A stretch of 64,000 nt of DNA, taken from Entomortierella parvispora. Its lineage: Eukaryota; Mortierellomycota; Mortierellomycetes; Mortierellales; Mortierellaceae. The stretch covers positions 3,410,001-3,474,000 of the forward strand of contig OY752141.1 in the NCBI GenBank assembly GCA_963573315.1, written 5' to 3'. The position numbers were made by a program, and so were the translations under genes. Below, piece after piece: positions 34,551-46,600 of the stretch. The notes below the pieces were generated by a model. That model searched no databases. It was not told where the DNA came from and saw nothing but the letters and a program-made list of their open reading frames with translations. Numbering within the stretch: the stretch's first letter is position 1; each line of letters opens with the position of its first letter.

Positions 34551-35243
34551 CCCAGTGCGAAGACAGGGGGGCATCCCTCATCCCCCTCTCCACACGACCA
34601 TCACCACGACCATCACACAGCAGCAGCGGATATTGTATTTATATTTCGATGATGTATTTTATCATAATACCCTCCCACGACCCTCCGTATTCTTTTACTT
34701 CCAAACTACCCACTTACCATAATAATCAACACAAAACGAGGGTGTGAGGGAATGACAGAGTGCCCCCCACCTTAATAGCCATAATACAATGAAAACAAAA
34801 CTTTCAAAAGGATGTACTTGTTTCGTACAGAACCTGTCGCTTCATCATGTTTTGCTTTGTTGCTATTTTATTTAGCCTGTCGCGAAAACGTCGTCCCAGT
34901 CCTCCTTCCCAGACGGGATTGCGCAGAAGACTGGGAGAGTGCGTTTTGTGTATGAGCGAGAGTAAGAGAGAGAGAAAGAGAGCTTTTCAACACTGGCGCC
35001 AAAAGATATTATAATCTTTCTGGCTCCTCTCAAAGGGTCTCTCGCACTCGGACGACAAGGAACACAATTGTCTGTCAATTTAGGCGAATAGACGTAAAAC
35101 TGCTCAAGCTGAGAGAGGGATTCCATGGCGCAATGAAAGGTCTACGTCAGGTATCCACCATCAACGCCTATCACGGTAGGGAGAAATAGAGAATGTCAGA
35201 ACTAACACAAAGCATATTACACACAAACAAAATGTTCATGTTC
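34551..35243. other. Convergent 3' region, kelch/BTB gene and UPF2
   Basis: Both genes end here. The A/T-rich stretch at 34780-34880 is suitable for polyadenylation. A GA-rich strip is at 34950-34985. No gene is recognised. Confidence 0.5.
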
Positions 35244-38200
35244 TTACCGCCCCTGGTGTCCTAAACCTCGCCCTCTGCTGGCTTGTCCTCCAACGGGTCG
35301 CCTTTCGTACCCATCCACGCCAAGATTCGTCAAGGCACTCTCAGTACCAAAACCGGCACCCACACCGACGCTTTGGTTCCGAGCCCATCGGCTGTTATTC
35401 CGGAGTGGATCAGGCACGGGTCCGCCACGTTCCACAGTTCTTTCACCGCCACCACCGCCACCGCCTCCTCGCTCGCCTCCGCGGTCCCCTCTCTCTCCTC
35501 GGTCAACCCGGTCTCCCCTATGGGAGCTGAAGGAGCTGGATTGAATGTCACGGGCACCAACGCGTCTGCTGTCCTCTGTGAAGTTGAGTCGGATGCCTTG
35601 GTTACGAAGGGATTGCTCCAAGGCTATATGGAAGGGAAGCAAAGGAGAAATAATAATAAATAACAATCTTTGTCGCGTTTTCTACTTCCTTCACCGTTGA
35701 AGGGAGATGATCCTTACCGGCGCGCTGATTGGCTTCCTCTCGAACCTCATATTCGAGAACGAGTTGCTTGAGTTGCTGCTGCTCCTCTCTCTCGGCCTCC
35801 CTCTGGTTGCGAGTATTGATCACCAAGGCGCTATCGCTAGGAAGTCCGACAGTCTTCATCTGTTGCTTGTTGCCCTTCTTTGTCAACAACGTAAATGCGA
35901 CATGATCCGGGTTGCTCAGTGTAGGCTCCTCGCGACGATCTAGAAAACAAATCAAAAAAAATGTGATCAGAGATATCACTCACTTTCAAAACAGAGCCTT
36001 CTGAAAAAAATGAAAAAAAAAGGATGGCTCACCTGCAGATCGAAGGACAGGGATCGCCACATCGAGCGTCAGATGTTTTCTCTCAAACTTTCTAGCTTCC
36101 AGACTGTCGGTCATCATCTTTAAATATTCACGCTCAAAATCCTCATCCACAGGCTCGACCACTCGGCTCTGGTTGGTAAGCACAACCGCCTGCTCCTCGT
36201 CGTCCATCTCCCGCATGGCATGCGTATCCTCATCCTCATCCTCATCGTCCTCTTCCTCGCTATCCTCATCCTCGTCATCCTGGGCATCGTCATCGCCGTC
36301 TTCATCACCCTCAGATTCAGAGGAGGATGAGTCGTCGTGGATGGCGTTGGCAGCAGCATCGTTGCTTCCGAGAGGTCCATGCAAAGCTTCCATCGCTGCG
36401 ACAGCCTCTTCGTAAGTCAAGAAACGTCTCAGCTTGGGTCTCAACTCTGTCAACGTGTCCTCGATCATGTACTCAATTTCAAGCGGTACGGTTTCCTTGG
36501 AAAGGATGTACATTTGGAATGCGACCAAGAACGAGTCCAGTTTGATTTTGGACGATCCATGATCAAAGCACATTCCACAAGTGTCCAAAAGTGTGCAGAC
36601 AAGCCGAACTCTGAAGCAGTCGGTGGGCGAATCGATGTGGGAAGGTCGATCAGGCGAAGCTACGCCTTGCTCTATGAGAAAGGACAGGGTGGACGGAATT
36701 CGTTTAGGAACAATAGGCGCCTAGACCTCTAAATCGATATCCTTTGCGAAAAAAACAGCATCTTTACCATGTCCAGCGGAAATAAGAGTATCCAGTGTGC
36801 TAAAAATGAGCGGCGAGTCGACCATGCGGTAATTATACAGCTCTCCCAGGAATCGGACAACAGCAATGCGCTTTTGGTTGTGTCGAAAGTTGTTCTGCTC
36901 AAGACCGACCTTAATTGCCTCCACAATCGAGTCCACAATCGCGATCGAGAAATCAGAATGGTACCGGCTGAGGCCATTTACAAGGATGGCCACCAATTGG
37001 ATATTGCTAAATTTGATTTTCCACACTTTGCTGAATAGTCGAACCACCAAATCGTAGACCTGTTATTGTTCAAAATGATTGTTTAGTAGTTAGAATCTGT
37101 CTCATCAGCACGATATTTGTTCTTAGAAAAAAATGTTACCGCACTGACCTCTTTGTCTTCCCAGTGAAGTTTGCGCAAAAGCTTGTGTGTCAACTCCACG
37201 TTTTTCTTGCAAAGATCCAGATAGAGGAGCTTTCGAATAAATTGCTCGATTGGAGGGACTTCGCGCTTTTTCCTTGTGCTTTGCTCTGGTGGGTTACACT
37301 AGACATAAAATTTGGCTATCATTAGTAAAAATCACTCAGATGAATGTGACCTGGGAAGCGGTTGGTTCATACCTGGTAATAGGCGTTATCGATCATGAGA
37401 AGGAAACGAGGCTCTAGGTGGAGGGCAGTTTTTTTGCGTTTCAAGATGTCCAGCATTGGGTCCAAGTGTGCCGGGGTCTTCAGCTTGAGGAACCGGCCAC
37501 AGGTATCGAGCAGTGCACATACAACAATGATGTTCTGCGGCACAAAATCATCCAGCAAGACTTTCAAGCAGCGAAAAATGATTGGCAATGGCGTCACCCC
37601 AAACTTGACCAACTCTGACAAGAATTTGATGTTCTTTGTGCGAGATTCTGACATGTCGAGATGCTTTTTGCGAAGAAGTCCTTTGAATTCACGCTCAAGG
37701 GCACTTCGAACCTCTTCTGCGACATCCGGATAGAAAGGTTTAAAGGTCGCGATCAGCCTAGAGTAGTACGGTAGCAGGTCATGTCTATCTCTTGGAACTT
37801 GGACAAGGGTCTACAGAGAATATCAAGCTCGCGTTAAAAAAAAGCCGTCTTAGGTCCTCGGTCTGCAATCCAATGTCCTCCAGAAAAGTGGATCACCAAC
37901 CTTGATCAAGCGATTCCTGCTCAACTTGGAGTTCATATAACAAAACTCGACGGCGGCTTGATCGATCATGTCTCTGTTGCACATGTTGGGCAGTTTGGCT
38001 AGAAATGCGTCAAGCTGTGTTGCAGTCGTCTTGGAAGCTGTAGTCACCGGCTCCTGAAGTGCTGCCGTAGTCTCCTCTGTGAGGAAAACTTCCGTCCCAG
38101 TGTTGTCGTTCAGATCCAGTTCCTCTAGCTCAGTACCAAGGTCGTCTTTGAGAAAATCTGCATTCTCATCCAACTCATCCATGACATCATCGCCTTCCTT

Positions 38201-39923
38201 TGCAGCGCCATCTAAGTCGGCTCCTACGCTCTGCTGACCCTTTGAAGTCTTTTCCGATTCCCTGTCTGCCTCAACAGCGTCGTCTTTCTTGTCCTTTTTA
38301 GATTTTGTCGTCTCGAGAAAGATTTTTGGGACCAACGTACTAAGATCCAGAATTTGTTCGTAAAACATCACACTATCCTCATCCTCAAACACGTTGCTGG
38401 CTAGTCCCTTGTCCTCAGCGCCTCCTGTTGCTTCGACAATACCGATAAGAACTTCCTTTTCGTCCTCAAGCACAGGCATATCCATATCCAAGGCGTCCGC
38501 GACCGACTGAGTCGAAGCAAACAGCTTTTCGTAGGCACCGAATTGCTTGTCAAACTGCTGTTGCCTCTCCTCTGACAGCTCGCCACGAGCAAACAGCGAA
38601 GACTCATTCTTGCGTTCCTGCTTTTTCAATTCCTGTATCAACACAAGAAATAAAATAAGGCCTCATGTCAGTGCTGCGGCCGAATGTTCTTCGTGTAGCT
38701 ACCGCAGTCTCTCATAGTACCTTGTGATCGCGGATGAGATGCGCCTCCAAGCTTTTATAGTACTCTGTAAACATGGACTTGAACAGCTGCTGTTGAGCTG
38801 GAGAAACACTGGACTCTGTCGATGTCGCCTCTTCTCCAGCCACGGGTTTGCTGTCTGCCTCCTTACCCTCTGAAGACGACTTTGCCTTTCTGGGGGTGAT
38901 CCCAGTCAGGTCCTTGCAATGCATCTTCAAGACTGTCCACACAATTGGCAGATTGACATGTTCCCTGTCTCCTGCAAGCTATTACAGCGAATACAAAAGA
39001 AGATGAGTGATCTGGATGACTTTGTAGGGACTCGCCCTCGAAAGCTTTTTTTCTGTCGCCTCGCCTTACCAAATCATGCAGGATCACATAGACAAAGTTG
39101 GGAGATGTCTTTGGGCTGTCTGTTACATTCCTGGGATCCTTACTGCCATTTACGAGCAAGGTGGCGACGCTATCCTTGGTCGCCTGTCCACTCTTGCTCG
39201 AGACACCTGCCGATCCTTCTGCGCCCAGGGTAGCGACGCCGTCCTCTGCATTCCGCAGAACCCTGGCCAGCCAAAGATCTGTCGCGATACGACAAAGAAT
39301 GCGCTGGCGGGAAATCCTGGATGTCTCTTCCTTCTCGCGTTGCTCTGGTGTGGATCCGGCCTGGGCCAGTTGCTGGTGGGTCAATTTGGGCGAAGGGGCC
39401 AAGGCTTTGGCCAGATGGTAGGTGAATAAGAGCGTGAACGTGTCAGGGAAACGCTGGTGCAAGGCCGAAATGACGTCGACAGCAGCTGCGACGTCGACGG
39501 TCAGTCTGCATCGAAGAAGACCCTCGAGAATGGCAGCGACGATCTCGGAGATGTACTTTTCTAGGCTGAGCTTCTTGATGTCATTGAGTAGCTGGGGTGC
39601 GACATCGGCGGTCAGTCCCGTCTTGCACTTTTTGATGAAGGCGGTGTTCTTTTTGATGTTGGAGTCGAGGTTCTTGAGGGCAGAGGGATCTAGAAGGATG
39701 AATGGATGGGATGGGAAACAAGGAGGGAAACAAAACGACAGTCAGCAACAGCAATGTGGGCGCGTCCTTGGTAAAACCGATGCCATGCAACACGATTCAA
39801 TGCGATTCCAAACGAATTCTGACCTGGCTTGGTCAGCCATGCTGCCAGATTGGCCTGTCGAAGGTCTTGTCGGTTCGCCACGATTGCAGATTTGAGGATG
39901 GAGGAAAGGGAAGAGGAGATCAA
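35244..39923 (-). CDS. UPF2: Nonsense-mediated decay factor UPF2 (NMD2)
   Basis: UPF2 bridges UPF1 and UPF3 in nonsense-mediated mRNA decay. Minus-strand exons: 39824..39923, 39070..39689, 38721..38978, 37901..38632, 37373..37810, 37149..37298, 36768..37059, 36033..36671, 35718..35939, 35244..35623. From a candidate GTG at 39881 the protein has 1262 residues, near the human length. Three MIF4G regions are visible: the first starts with RQDLRQANLAAW, SNIKKNTAFIKKC and ISALHQRFPDTF; the second includes LLPYYSRLIATF and IIVVCALLDTCGRFL, ending NAYYQCNPPEQ; the third has VRFLGELYNYRMVDSPLIF and FRVRLVCTLLDTCGMCFDHG. An acidic block (DEDEDSEEEDDEDEDED) and the C-terminal UPF1-binding region (RREEPTLSNPDHVAFTLL, NQGIRLNFTEDSR) follow, then a Gly/Arg-rich end. 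No in-frame ATG is seen in the first exon. If GTAAGA at the last codon is a donor, the end gains one Arg. Confidence 0.94.
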
Positions 39924-40616
39924 CTAGAAAGAGACTGATGAGAGAAGGGCGATAAATGAGTGAAGGAGAAAGAGTGATCAAAGAAGGAGAAGGGAAAGAA
40001 GGGAAAGAAGAAAAGAAATGAATGAATGAATGAATGAAAACGAAACACAGCAGCATATTACACACATACAGAAAGACAGACCGGCATCATGCCAAGATCA
40101 CATTCAATCATTTGTCACATGGCACATGGCATGATCTTCCTCTTTGAGCCGTCTCTTCTCTTTCCCTCCCCTCCTCTTTCCTCTTTTTCTCTCTTCTTCT
40201 TCTTGAATCCCATTCATCTCCTCGTCTTGGTCCTTGGCAGATTCGATCTATCTTCTTTCTCGCTGTCTCCAAAGTCAGCCTCTTGACTCCTGTCCTCTTC
40301 TTTCACCCTCTCCTTCCTTCTCTCTCAGTCGCTCTCGCTTCTCCTTCGTCCCATCCATGACCAGGACGCGCTCTCTGCATCCATCCTCCTCAACCATTAC
40401 ATCTACGCTGACCACGTCCACATCCCTTCCCAGATCCCTTTTGAATCCCAGGACAATGCTGATGAATACTCGTTCGATTAGATCATTGTCCCTTGCCTGA
40501 AATCGACCCTTTCTCCTTTCTATTTCCGCCTGCGCCTCGCCGTCAGTTTCCTCTGCTTCGCATCTTTTGATCCCATCTTTTCGTCCCTTCTCTGTCAAAC
40601 CCAACGCCTTTAACCC
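39924..40616. promoter_or_regulatory. Shared divergent promoter region of UPF2 and SMG1
   Basis: About 0.7 kb separates the two gene starts. The strand skew is symmetrical: 39925-40020 is purine-rich on + (pyrimidine leader of UPF2 on -) and 40135-40345 is pyrimidine-rich on + (leader of SMG1). Between them, about 40035-40130 is a mixed-composition core with an 11-base inverted repeat (GGCATCATGCC) at about 40083-40093 and a near copy, tggcacatggcatgatc, at about 40120. No TATA box is evident. Confidence 0.6.
40015..40037. repeat. (GAAT)5-type tetranucleotide repeat
   Basis: Tandem gaat/atga units lie at the UPF2-side edge of the shared promoter. Confidence 0.85.
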
Positions 40617-43600
40617 ATGGTCAGTATCAGCCCACAACTGCCCAGAGAAAACAGACAAAACCCGCTATTTATGCTCACCGCAGCGTGCTGTAAATGGTTT
40701 CAACTCATAGAAGAGCGCACATCGTCGACCGCAGCCAAAGAACGCGGCTCTCGTTCCTTCCTACGCACCGACATTTGTGCCCAAGCAAGAGCCGGAAGGA
40801 CTGCGGCCAAATCATGGTATGCGACCTCGGAGCATATCCACAACGACGCACCAATGAGTGTCCAACCACGCATTCATACATCAAACTGACTGATCAACTG
40901 CCCTTCCCTTGTAGGCGTCAAAGTGAAATACGATCTCCAGACTGCCGCCATGATGTTGGAGGAGATAGAGGATGCTTTAGACAGGACAGAAGATAGCACC
41001 GGCTTAGTGCAGACCTTGGACCAGCTCCTGGTCTTGTCAGGACAGCAGCCTATTGCATGGGAACCAAAGTTCAGGGTAAATTGACGGGACTCTGTCTAGC
41101 ACGACAACAGAATTTTGTCCGTCATCTAAAACGACCTGCTCCAACTTCTTTCTCTCTTTCAGGGCATTGTTGACTTACTTGTTGGTTGGCATGTTGACCT
41201 CGGAACAAATGCTGCAGTGAGGAAGCGCATCAGCGGTATGCCCTATTATAACTCCTCCCCATGACCACTAGCATTATGTTCAACACCTCAAATTCACTTA
41301 TTCGCGTACTTGTGGACATAATAGATGTTCTCTCCTCCTTCTCGATGCAATGGACGAGTGCCGCAGACTTTGGTCAAGATCTTTTGGAATTTTTCATCAA
41401 CGATATTGATTGTATCATTACAGACTCTGCCACAGCTACTGGGGTTCCCTCATCGATGGAAACTGCGGTCTTACTTATGAGGTATCTTTGAGTTCTTGGA
41501 GAGTGTGATACGACTGGAGTGGAAACTGGACGATATCATCTGAGATAAGCATTGCCGCTGATCATATACATTTTTCATTTATTGCAGCTGTTTCAACATC
41601 ATTGCTACAGCGCTCATTGGTCATGCTTACGTGTCTCTAGATCGCCTTGCCGCTATTCAGGAGCGGACAGTCAGAGTGATTGCTAGAATGGACACCTCCT
41701 ACAAACCTTGCGTAGCCGCCGGTATGGAATTGCACAAAAAAGTAGACGCATCTACTCTCTTAAGCCTAATACTTTGACTCCGTTTTCTCTAGGCAACGAC
41801 ATCATTTTAACCCTGAGCCAAGGAGATGCATCCTCGTTTTATACCCTACAGCCTAAATCGCTGCATTTCATCATCAAACAGTTCAATCCGCTGGCAGACA
41901 GGGCGACATGGAAAGGCATGGTCAAGTATACCAAGAAGGTTGGCAAAGGCGATGGCTCTATATAGATTTGCCGTGTATACGCTTGCAAATATCCTAACAA
42001 TACCTCACTCGGGATAGATCCTTGGTTTTTGGCGACCGCATCTCCACCATGAGGTCATGTATGAGCTGTTAAATGCCAAGAGCATACTAATGCAGAGTCG
42101 GTGGCGCGTCTCAGGGAACGCTGATCGAACCCAGGATGTACTCGACATTATTCTCTTGGTCCTCCCTGCCTCACCGTCTGATGAACTACACCTACCTATG
42201 GATAAATCAGACTCACTTGGCGTTGCATGGAACAGCATCATGGATGAGCTTGAGCAGATCCTCCAACGCCTTTCCGCCAGCAACTTTCTGTCAAATCGAA
42301 AAGATTTCAGATCTGACCTTCAAAACTCAGAACTGTTACACACAGATGTACCGACATTATCGAAGGACAGATATGAAAGCGAAATTGAACGATCGACAGA
42401 CAGAGATCTACTTGTCAACTTCACGATTGACGTCCTCCTTCTGGTGGAGATTTCAAAACACACAAACATTCCGTTTACTATGCTTGTACGTTTGCTGAAG
42501 CAAATATTGGTCGTACCCGAAGATCGCCTCACTATTGTCCTTTACGCCCTCAAGGAAATATCGGAAGGGTAAATATTCGCTATTCTTTTCCATTTCAGAT
42601 AAGCATACATTGTTTATTTACATTTACTTTTGTTTACAGGCAGGATCATTTTGCTTCAGAATTGTTTGACGGCGGTCCCTCAGGACGTTTGGAATCAATG
42701 TCAACGGCAGCTCTCGGTAAAGTTCATGGATTTATCCAAGCCCTTGTTTCTCAATGGCGAGTATTACCAAGTGCGGTGAAAATATGTGTTATTACCTGGG
42801 ATGCAGGTGTTAAGGCGGCCATCCGTACACTTCGACCTGTTGACAACGGAGTCAGAATGTGGAAAGCTCTCAAGAACTGGCACTCTTCATTTCTTCCCAA
42901 GCTTATGATCATAGCAGGTACACCAAACGTTCGAATTGTACTGTCCTTTTACTATTGTGCCGTTCGAGATTTGTTTCTAATCGTCATTGTTGGTGCTATA
43001 GGCAGCGAGGAAGATGAACTTATTCGAAAACATATGGCGATTATGTTTGAGCAGTTCATTCTTACATACGGATCTATGAGCATTGGCCCAGATCTCTTAG
43101 TGAGCATGATTGACAGGTATGCGTTTTGATCCAACCTGCCACTACAAAGGTAGCCTTTTCAGGATATGAAGCTAAGCAATAAGTCTTCTTTTTCCAAAAA
43201 CAGATCGACAGACGTGTCGTCTCAAGTTGGTGATGCATGGAGTAAAGTTGTCTTCCAGTCCAACCCATTCGAGTTTGCTTTCGACTGCTACAATCGTCAC
43301 GACAAAGATATACTACAGACTTTAAAGGTGAGGGTCACACTGCGACTCTCCGATGCAGCTACTGACAGCCCACCACCAGTGCTAACCACGTGTGAGATTT
43401 TTTTTTTTTTCGTGTTTAGCTTCTAGTTCTAAAGACACCAAACTCTGGAATTTTTCGATATCCACACTTTTCGATCGTTCTTTCATCCATGACTCTTTCT
43501 GGTGAGGAGACAACAAAGGACAATACTGTCAACTATCGGAATGGTGATATGCTCCAGCGACTTTTCCATGCGTGTCAGGGCAGGGAGACCTTGGCAAGAG

Positions 43601-46600
43601 TCAACACGGAAACCAACTCTGGTATGCTCAGCGCCTGGATCTTCCGGATGACTGTGAGGAATATACAGAGCGACAATATTAATCGGTATAACCCTGTTAT
43701 AGATACGGTATCGAACGATCAACTAGCGGTCTTCCAACACTCTCAAAATCTTTTACGATACTGGGCCCTATGGGAAACAGCTCGGTATTGCGTGCTTTCG
43801 CGATTGCGGACGCCATTCGGTGGACCTCAACAAACCCTGGATGCTTTGGAAAAACATTTGAATTCTCTCTTACGAACAGATCAAAAGAAGCTGGAGAAGG
43901 AATCAAGGTAAATGCAAGGGTATCCAGGCTACCCCATGTCATTTTTTTAAAAGAAAATCGTCTTTTCATTTCACGGCGAGCGCCACTAATACATTTAGTC
44001 CGTTCCAATTAGATTGAAGCCCTTGAGAGACTTTTTGAACTTTTTGGATCGCCTTGAGCTTCAGTTTTATAATGCTGCTCAAGGCACCGCCCTAGGAGTG
44101 CTTCCGTTGGCCCCAAAGCCAACCATTGTTTTTGCACGGTCTAACAAAAAGATGTGGGACGAATGGTTTGCCCGTGTACGGAGACGAACTATTGAGGGCG
44201 CCAAATCTACAGACGAGCACGAATTGGTGATTCGGCATGGGTACATGGTAAGAAGGGGCATCTGCAGACCTATTATCTTTCTGGAATGAAACTAATTACG
44301 GACCAAAATGTAGCTTTTAGCAGAGCTGTTTGATTCTCTTAGTCGAGGAAATGTGATCGACATCATTCCATGGATTGATGATCTCGAACAGGTGTTGGTT
44401 GATCTAGGTATGAACCAATTCCATGGCCAAGTCGTTGTCTCCAGCTTTGTCCCTCTTCGTGCCACTAACGCAGAATTCTATTATTATTCTAGTTGAAGCT
44501 CTCATTGCTACCAATTCCGCCGATGCTATCACTGGTCTCCAGGTGTGGTGTCGCCGTATTATCAAAGACATGACTAAACAGACAGGTGGGAGATCACGCC
44601 ACTCGCGACCTGATAAATCCATGCATCGTAAGTATCAGAACCTTCTGCTATTCCGATCCCAATGGTCGACTGCATGACTAACTAGACAACTGACTCCCGA
44701 AATGCAGATCCAAGATATAAGAACTCGTGTCTGAATGAAGTGCAGATTGCGGCGCTATCTCAGATTTCGTTGGATTGGATCACTACAGCAGTTGCGCGAG
44801 CTCAAGTAAGCCTTTACGCAACCCCGTCTTTTTTTGTAAACTTTTGGACAAAGGATTTTTCATTGACATTCATACAACTACTGTCCGCCTTCAGCATCGA
44901 TACGAACAGTTCACGAAAGATGCAGTGCCTCTTGTAGGTTCATATTCGGAGGGTCAATCCGCCGAAGATATCACTCCACCCGAGGAATTCTTATCACGGC
45001 AGATCTCTGCCAGCCTCAGCGATCTATGCAGCTACAAAGACCTCCAACTATTCCTTGATTCGATACCTATCGATGTTCTCTCTGAGCAGACGTATCCATG
45101 GAGCGGCGATGCGATGAATCAAAGCCTACGACAATTCTGTGCAGAGGATACGACTGAAGCTTGGAAACATCTTGAAGACTATTACAGGGTGGAAAGCAAA
45201 GAGTCGCAAGAGCTGGAACTGACTCCCCTTGAACACAGCGCAACCCACGGAAGGAATTTTCTTTTTGCCTCCAAGATATATCAACAGCACAACGCCAGTG
45301 TACTGGACCTGGGTCATCTTCGCGAGGAAGCAGCCGGGTTTGCACGCAAAACATCAGAGTTTTCTTTTGGAAGTGGCCTGGGGCATGCGAATACAAAGTA
45401 CATGGACATTATGATGCTCAACACGGCCGAGTTAACGACACCGTTGGCCATGAAGGAGCTCATGGATCAACTCGCGCAAATTCCGGATGAGCTGAAGATG
45501 AACCTGTTAAACAAGGATCTGAAGAATTGGGTCCGACTCGACACCTTGGTCAACCTCGCCAAAAAGCAGGTCAGCAAGGACGACACAGACTTCGTAAAAC
45601 AGGCCAACGAGTTCAAATTCTTGCTATCCAAGATTGCACGGAGGACAGACTGTCACAAGTTTGCGAGCGACATCCCAAGGACTTGGGAAGGAGCCCTGTC
45701 ACCCGAGATTCAGTTTGAGGAAGCCAAGGCGGCCATGGCAAAACACGATTATACGACGGCTCTAGAATCTTCTAGGCGGATATTGGACAGAATGCAGCAA
45801 GGGACAGATATGCCAGCACAAGCTTGCAGACCGGCAGTTTTACTGGAGAGCAAGATTTATCTCAAGTTGGCCAAGTGGTCTCGCTCCTCCAAACCTCCGT
45901 TCTCGTCGGACCATTTAGAGACGTTTGAGGACATTATAGGTCTGGACCATGATATGGCAGAACACCTTCCCGCACGAGTTGAACGAATTACCTCCAGCTG
46001 TCTTCAAAAGGCGATCGAGATAGGATCAGACTACCGAAAATCTTGGTTTGCATTCGGAACACATCATTATAAGCAAGGCTGGGGTATCTTGGATGAGCTT
46101 GGATCCTTCCGATTTCATCACCCTGTATCGACAGCTGCCAATGAGACTCTCAAGAATATATTGGTTGCAGCAGGCATTGATCGCGCAGCTGAACACTCAA
46201 AGGTATGAATGTTTTTGGATGCTGTTTGCCCCTCTGGCTTCCTCCTAGCATGCTCACTAACAGTGCTATTCTTTATGGATGGATTTAGAATATCTTTTCT
46301 GTATTCGTGAGGCATTGTGCATCTGGTCAACCATTTGACGAGACCTCGGCCTATGAGAGCATTCGGGCCCATTTACTCAAGATTGAGGGACTCTCTGGCG
46401 CCGAGAATGTGATATCAGAGATCATTGGCTCCTTCCAAACTCTCCTCTTGCGCATCTTGGAAACCTATCGACTGGCCATCCGTGGCTATTTCAAATTTCT
46501 TCAGTTTGCCTCCCTTGAGTTTGACTGCAGGCAGCCAGGGTCAAAGGTACGCCCTCCATTCCCCTTCTCTTTTCTCTCTCTCTGTTTCTTTTTGTCCACT

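Noticed and set aside
36723..36770. Very short intron candidate in UPF2 (GTAAAG to GTCTAG)
   Set aside because: It gives the wrong frame; the acceptor at about 36672 gives a usual-length intron and the conserved downstream sequence.
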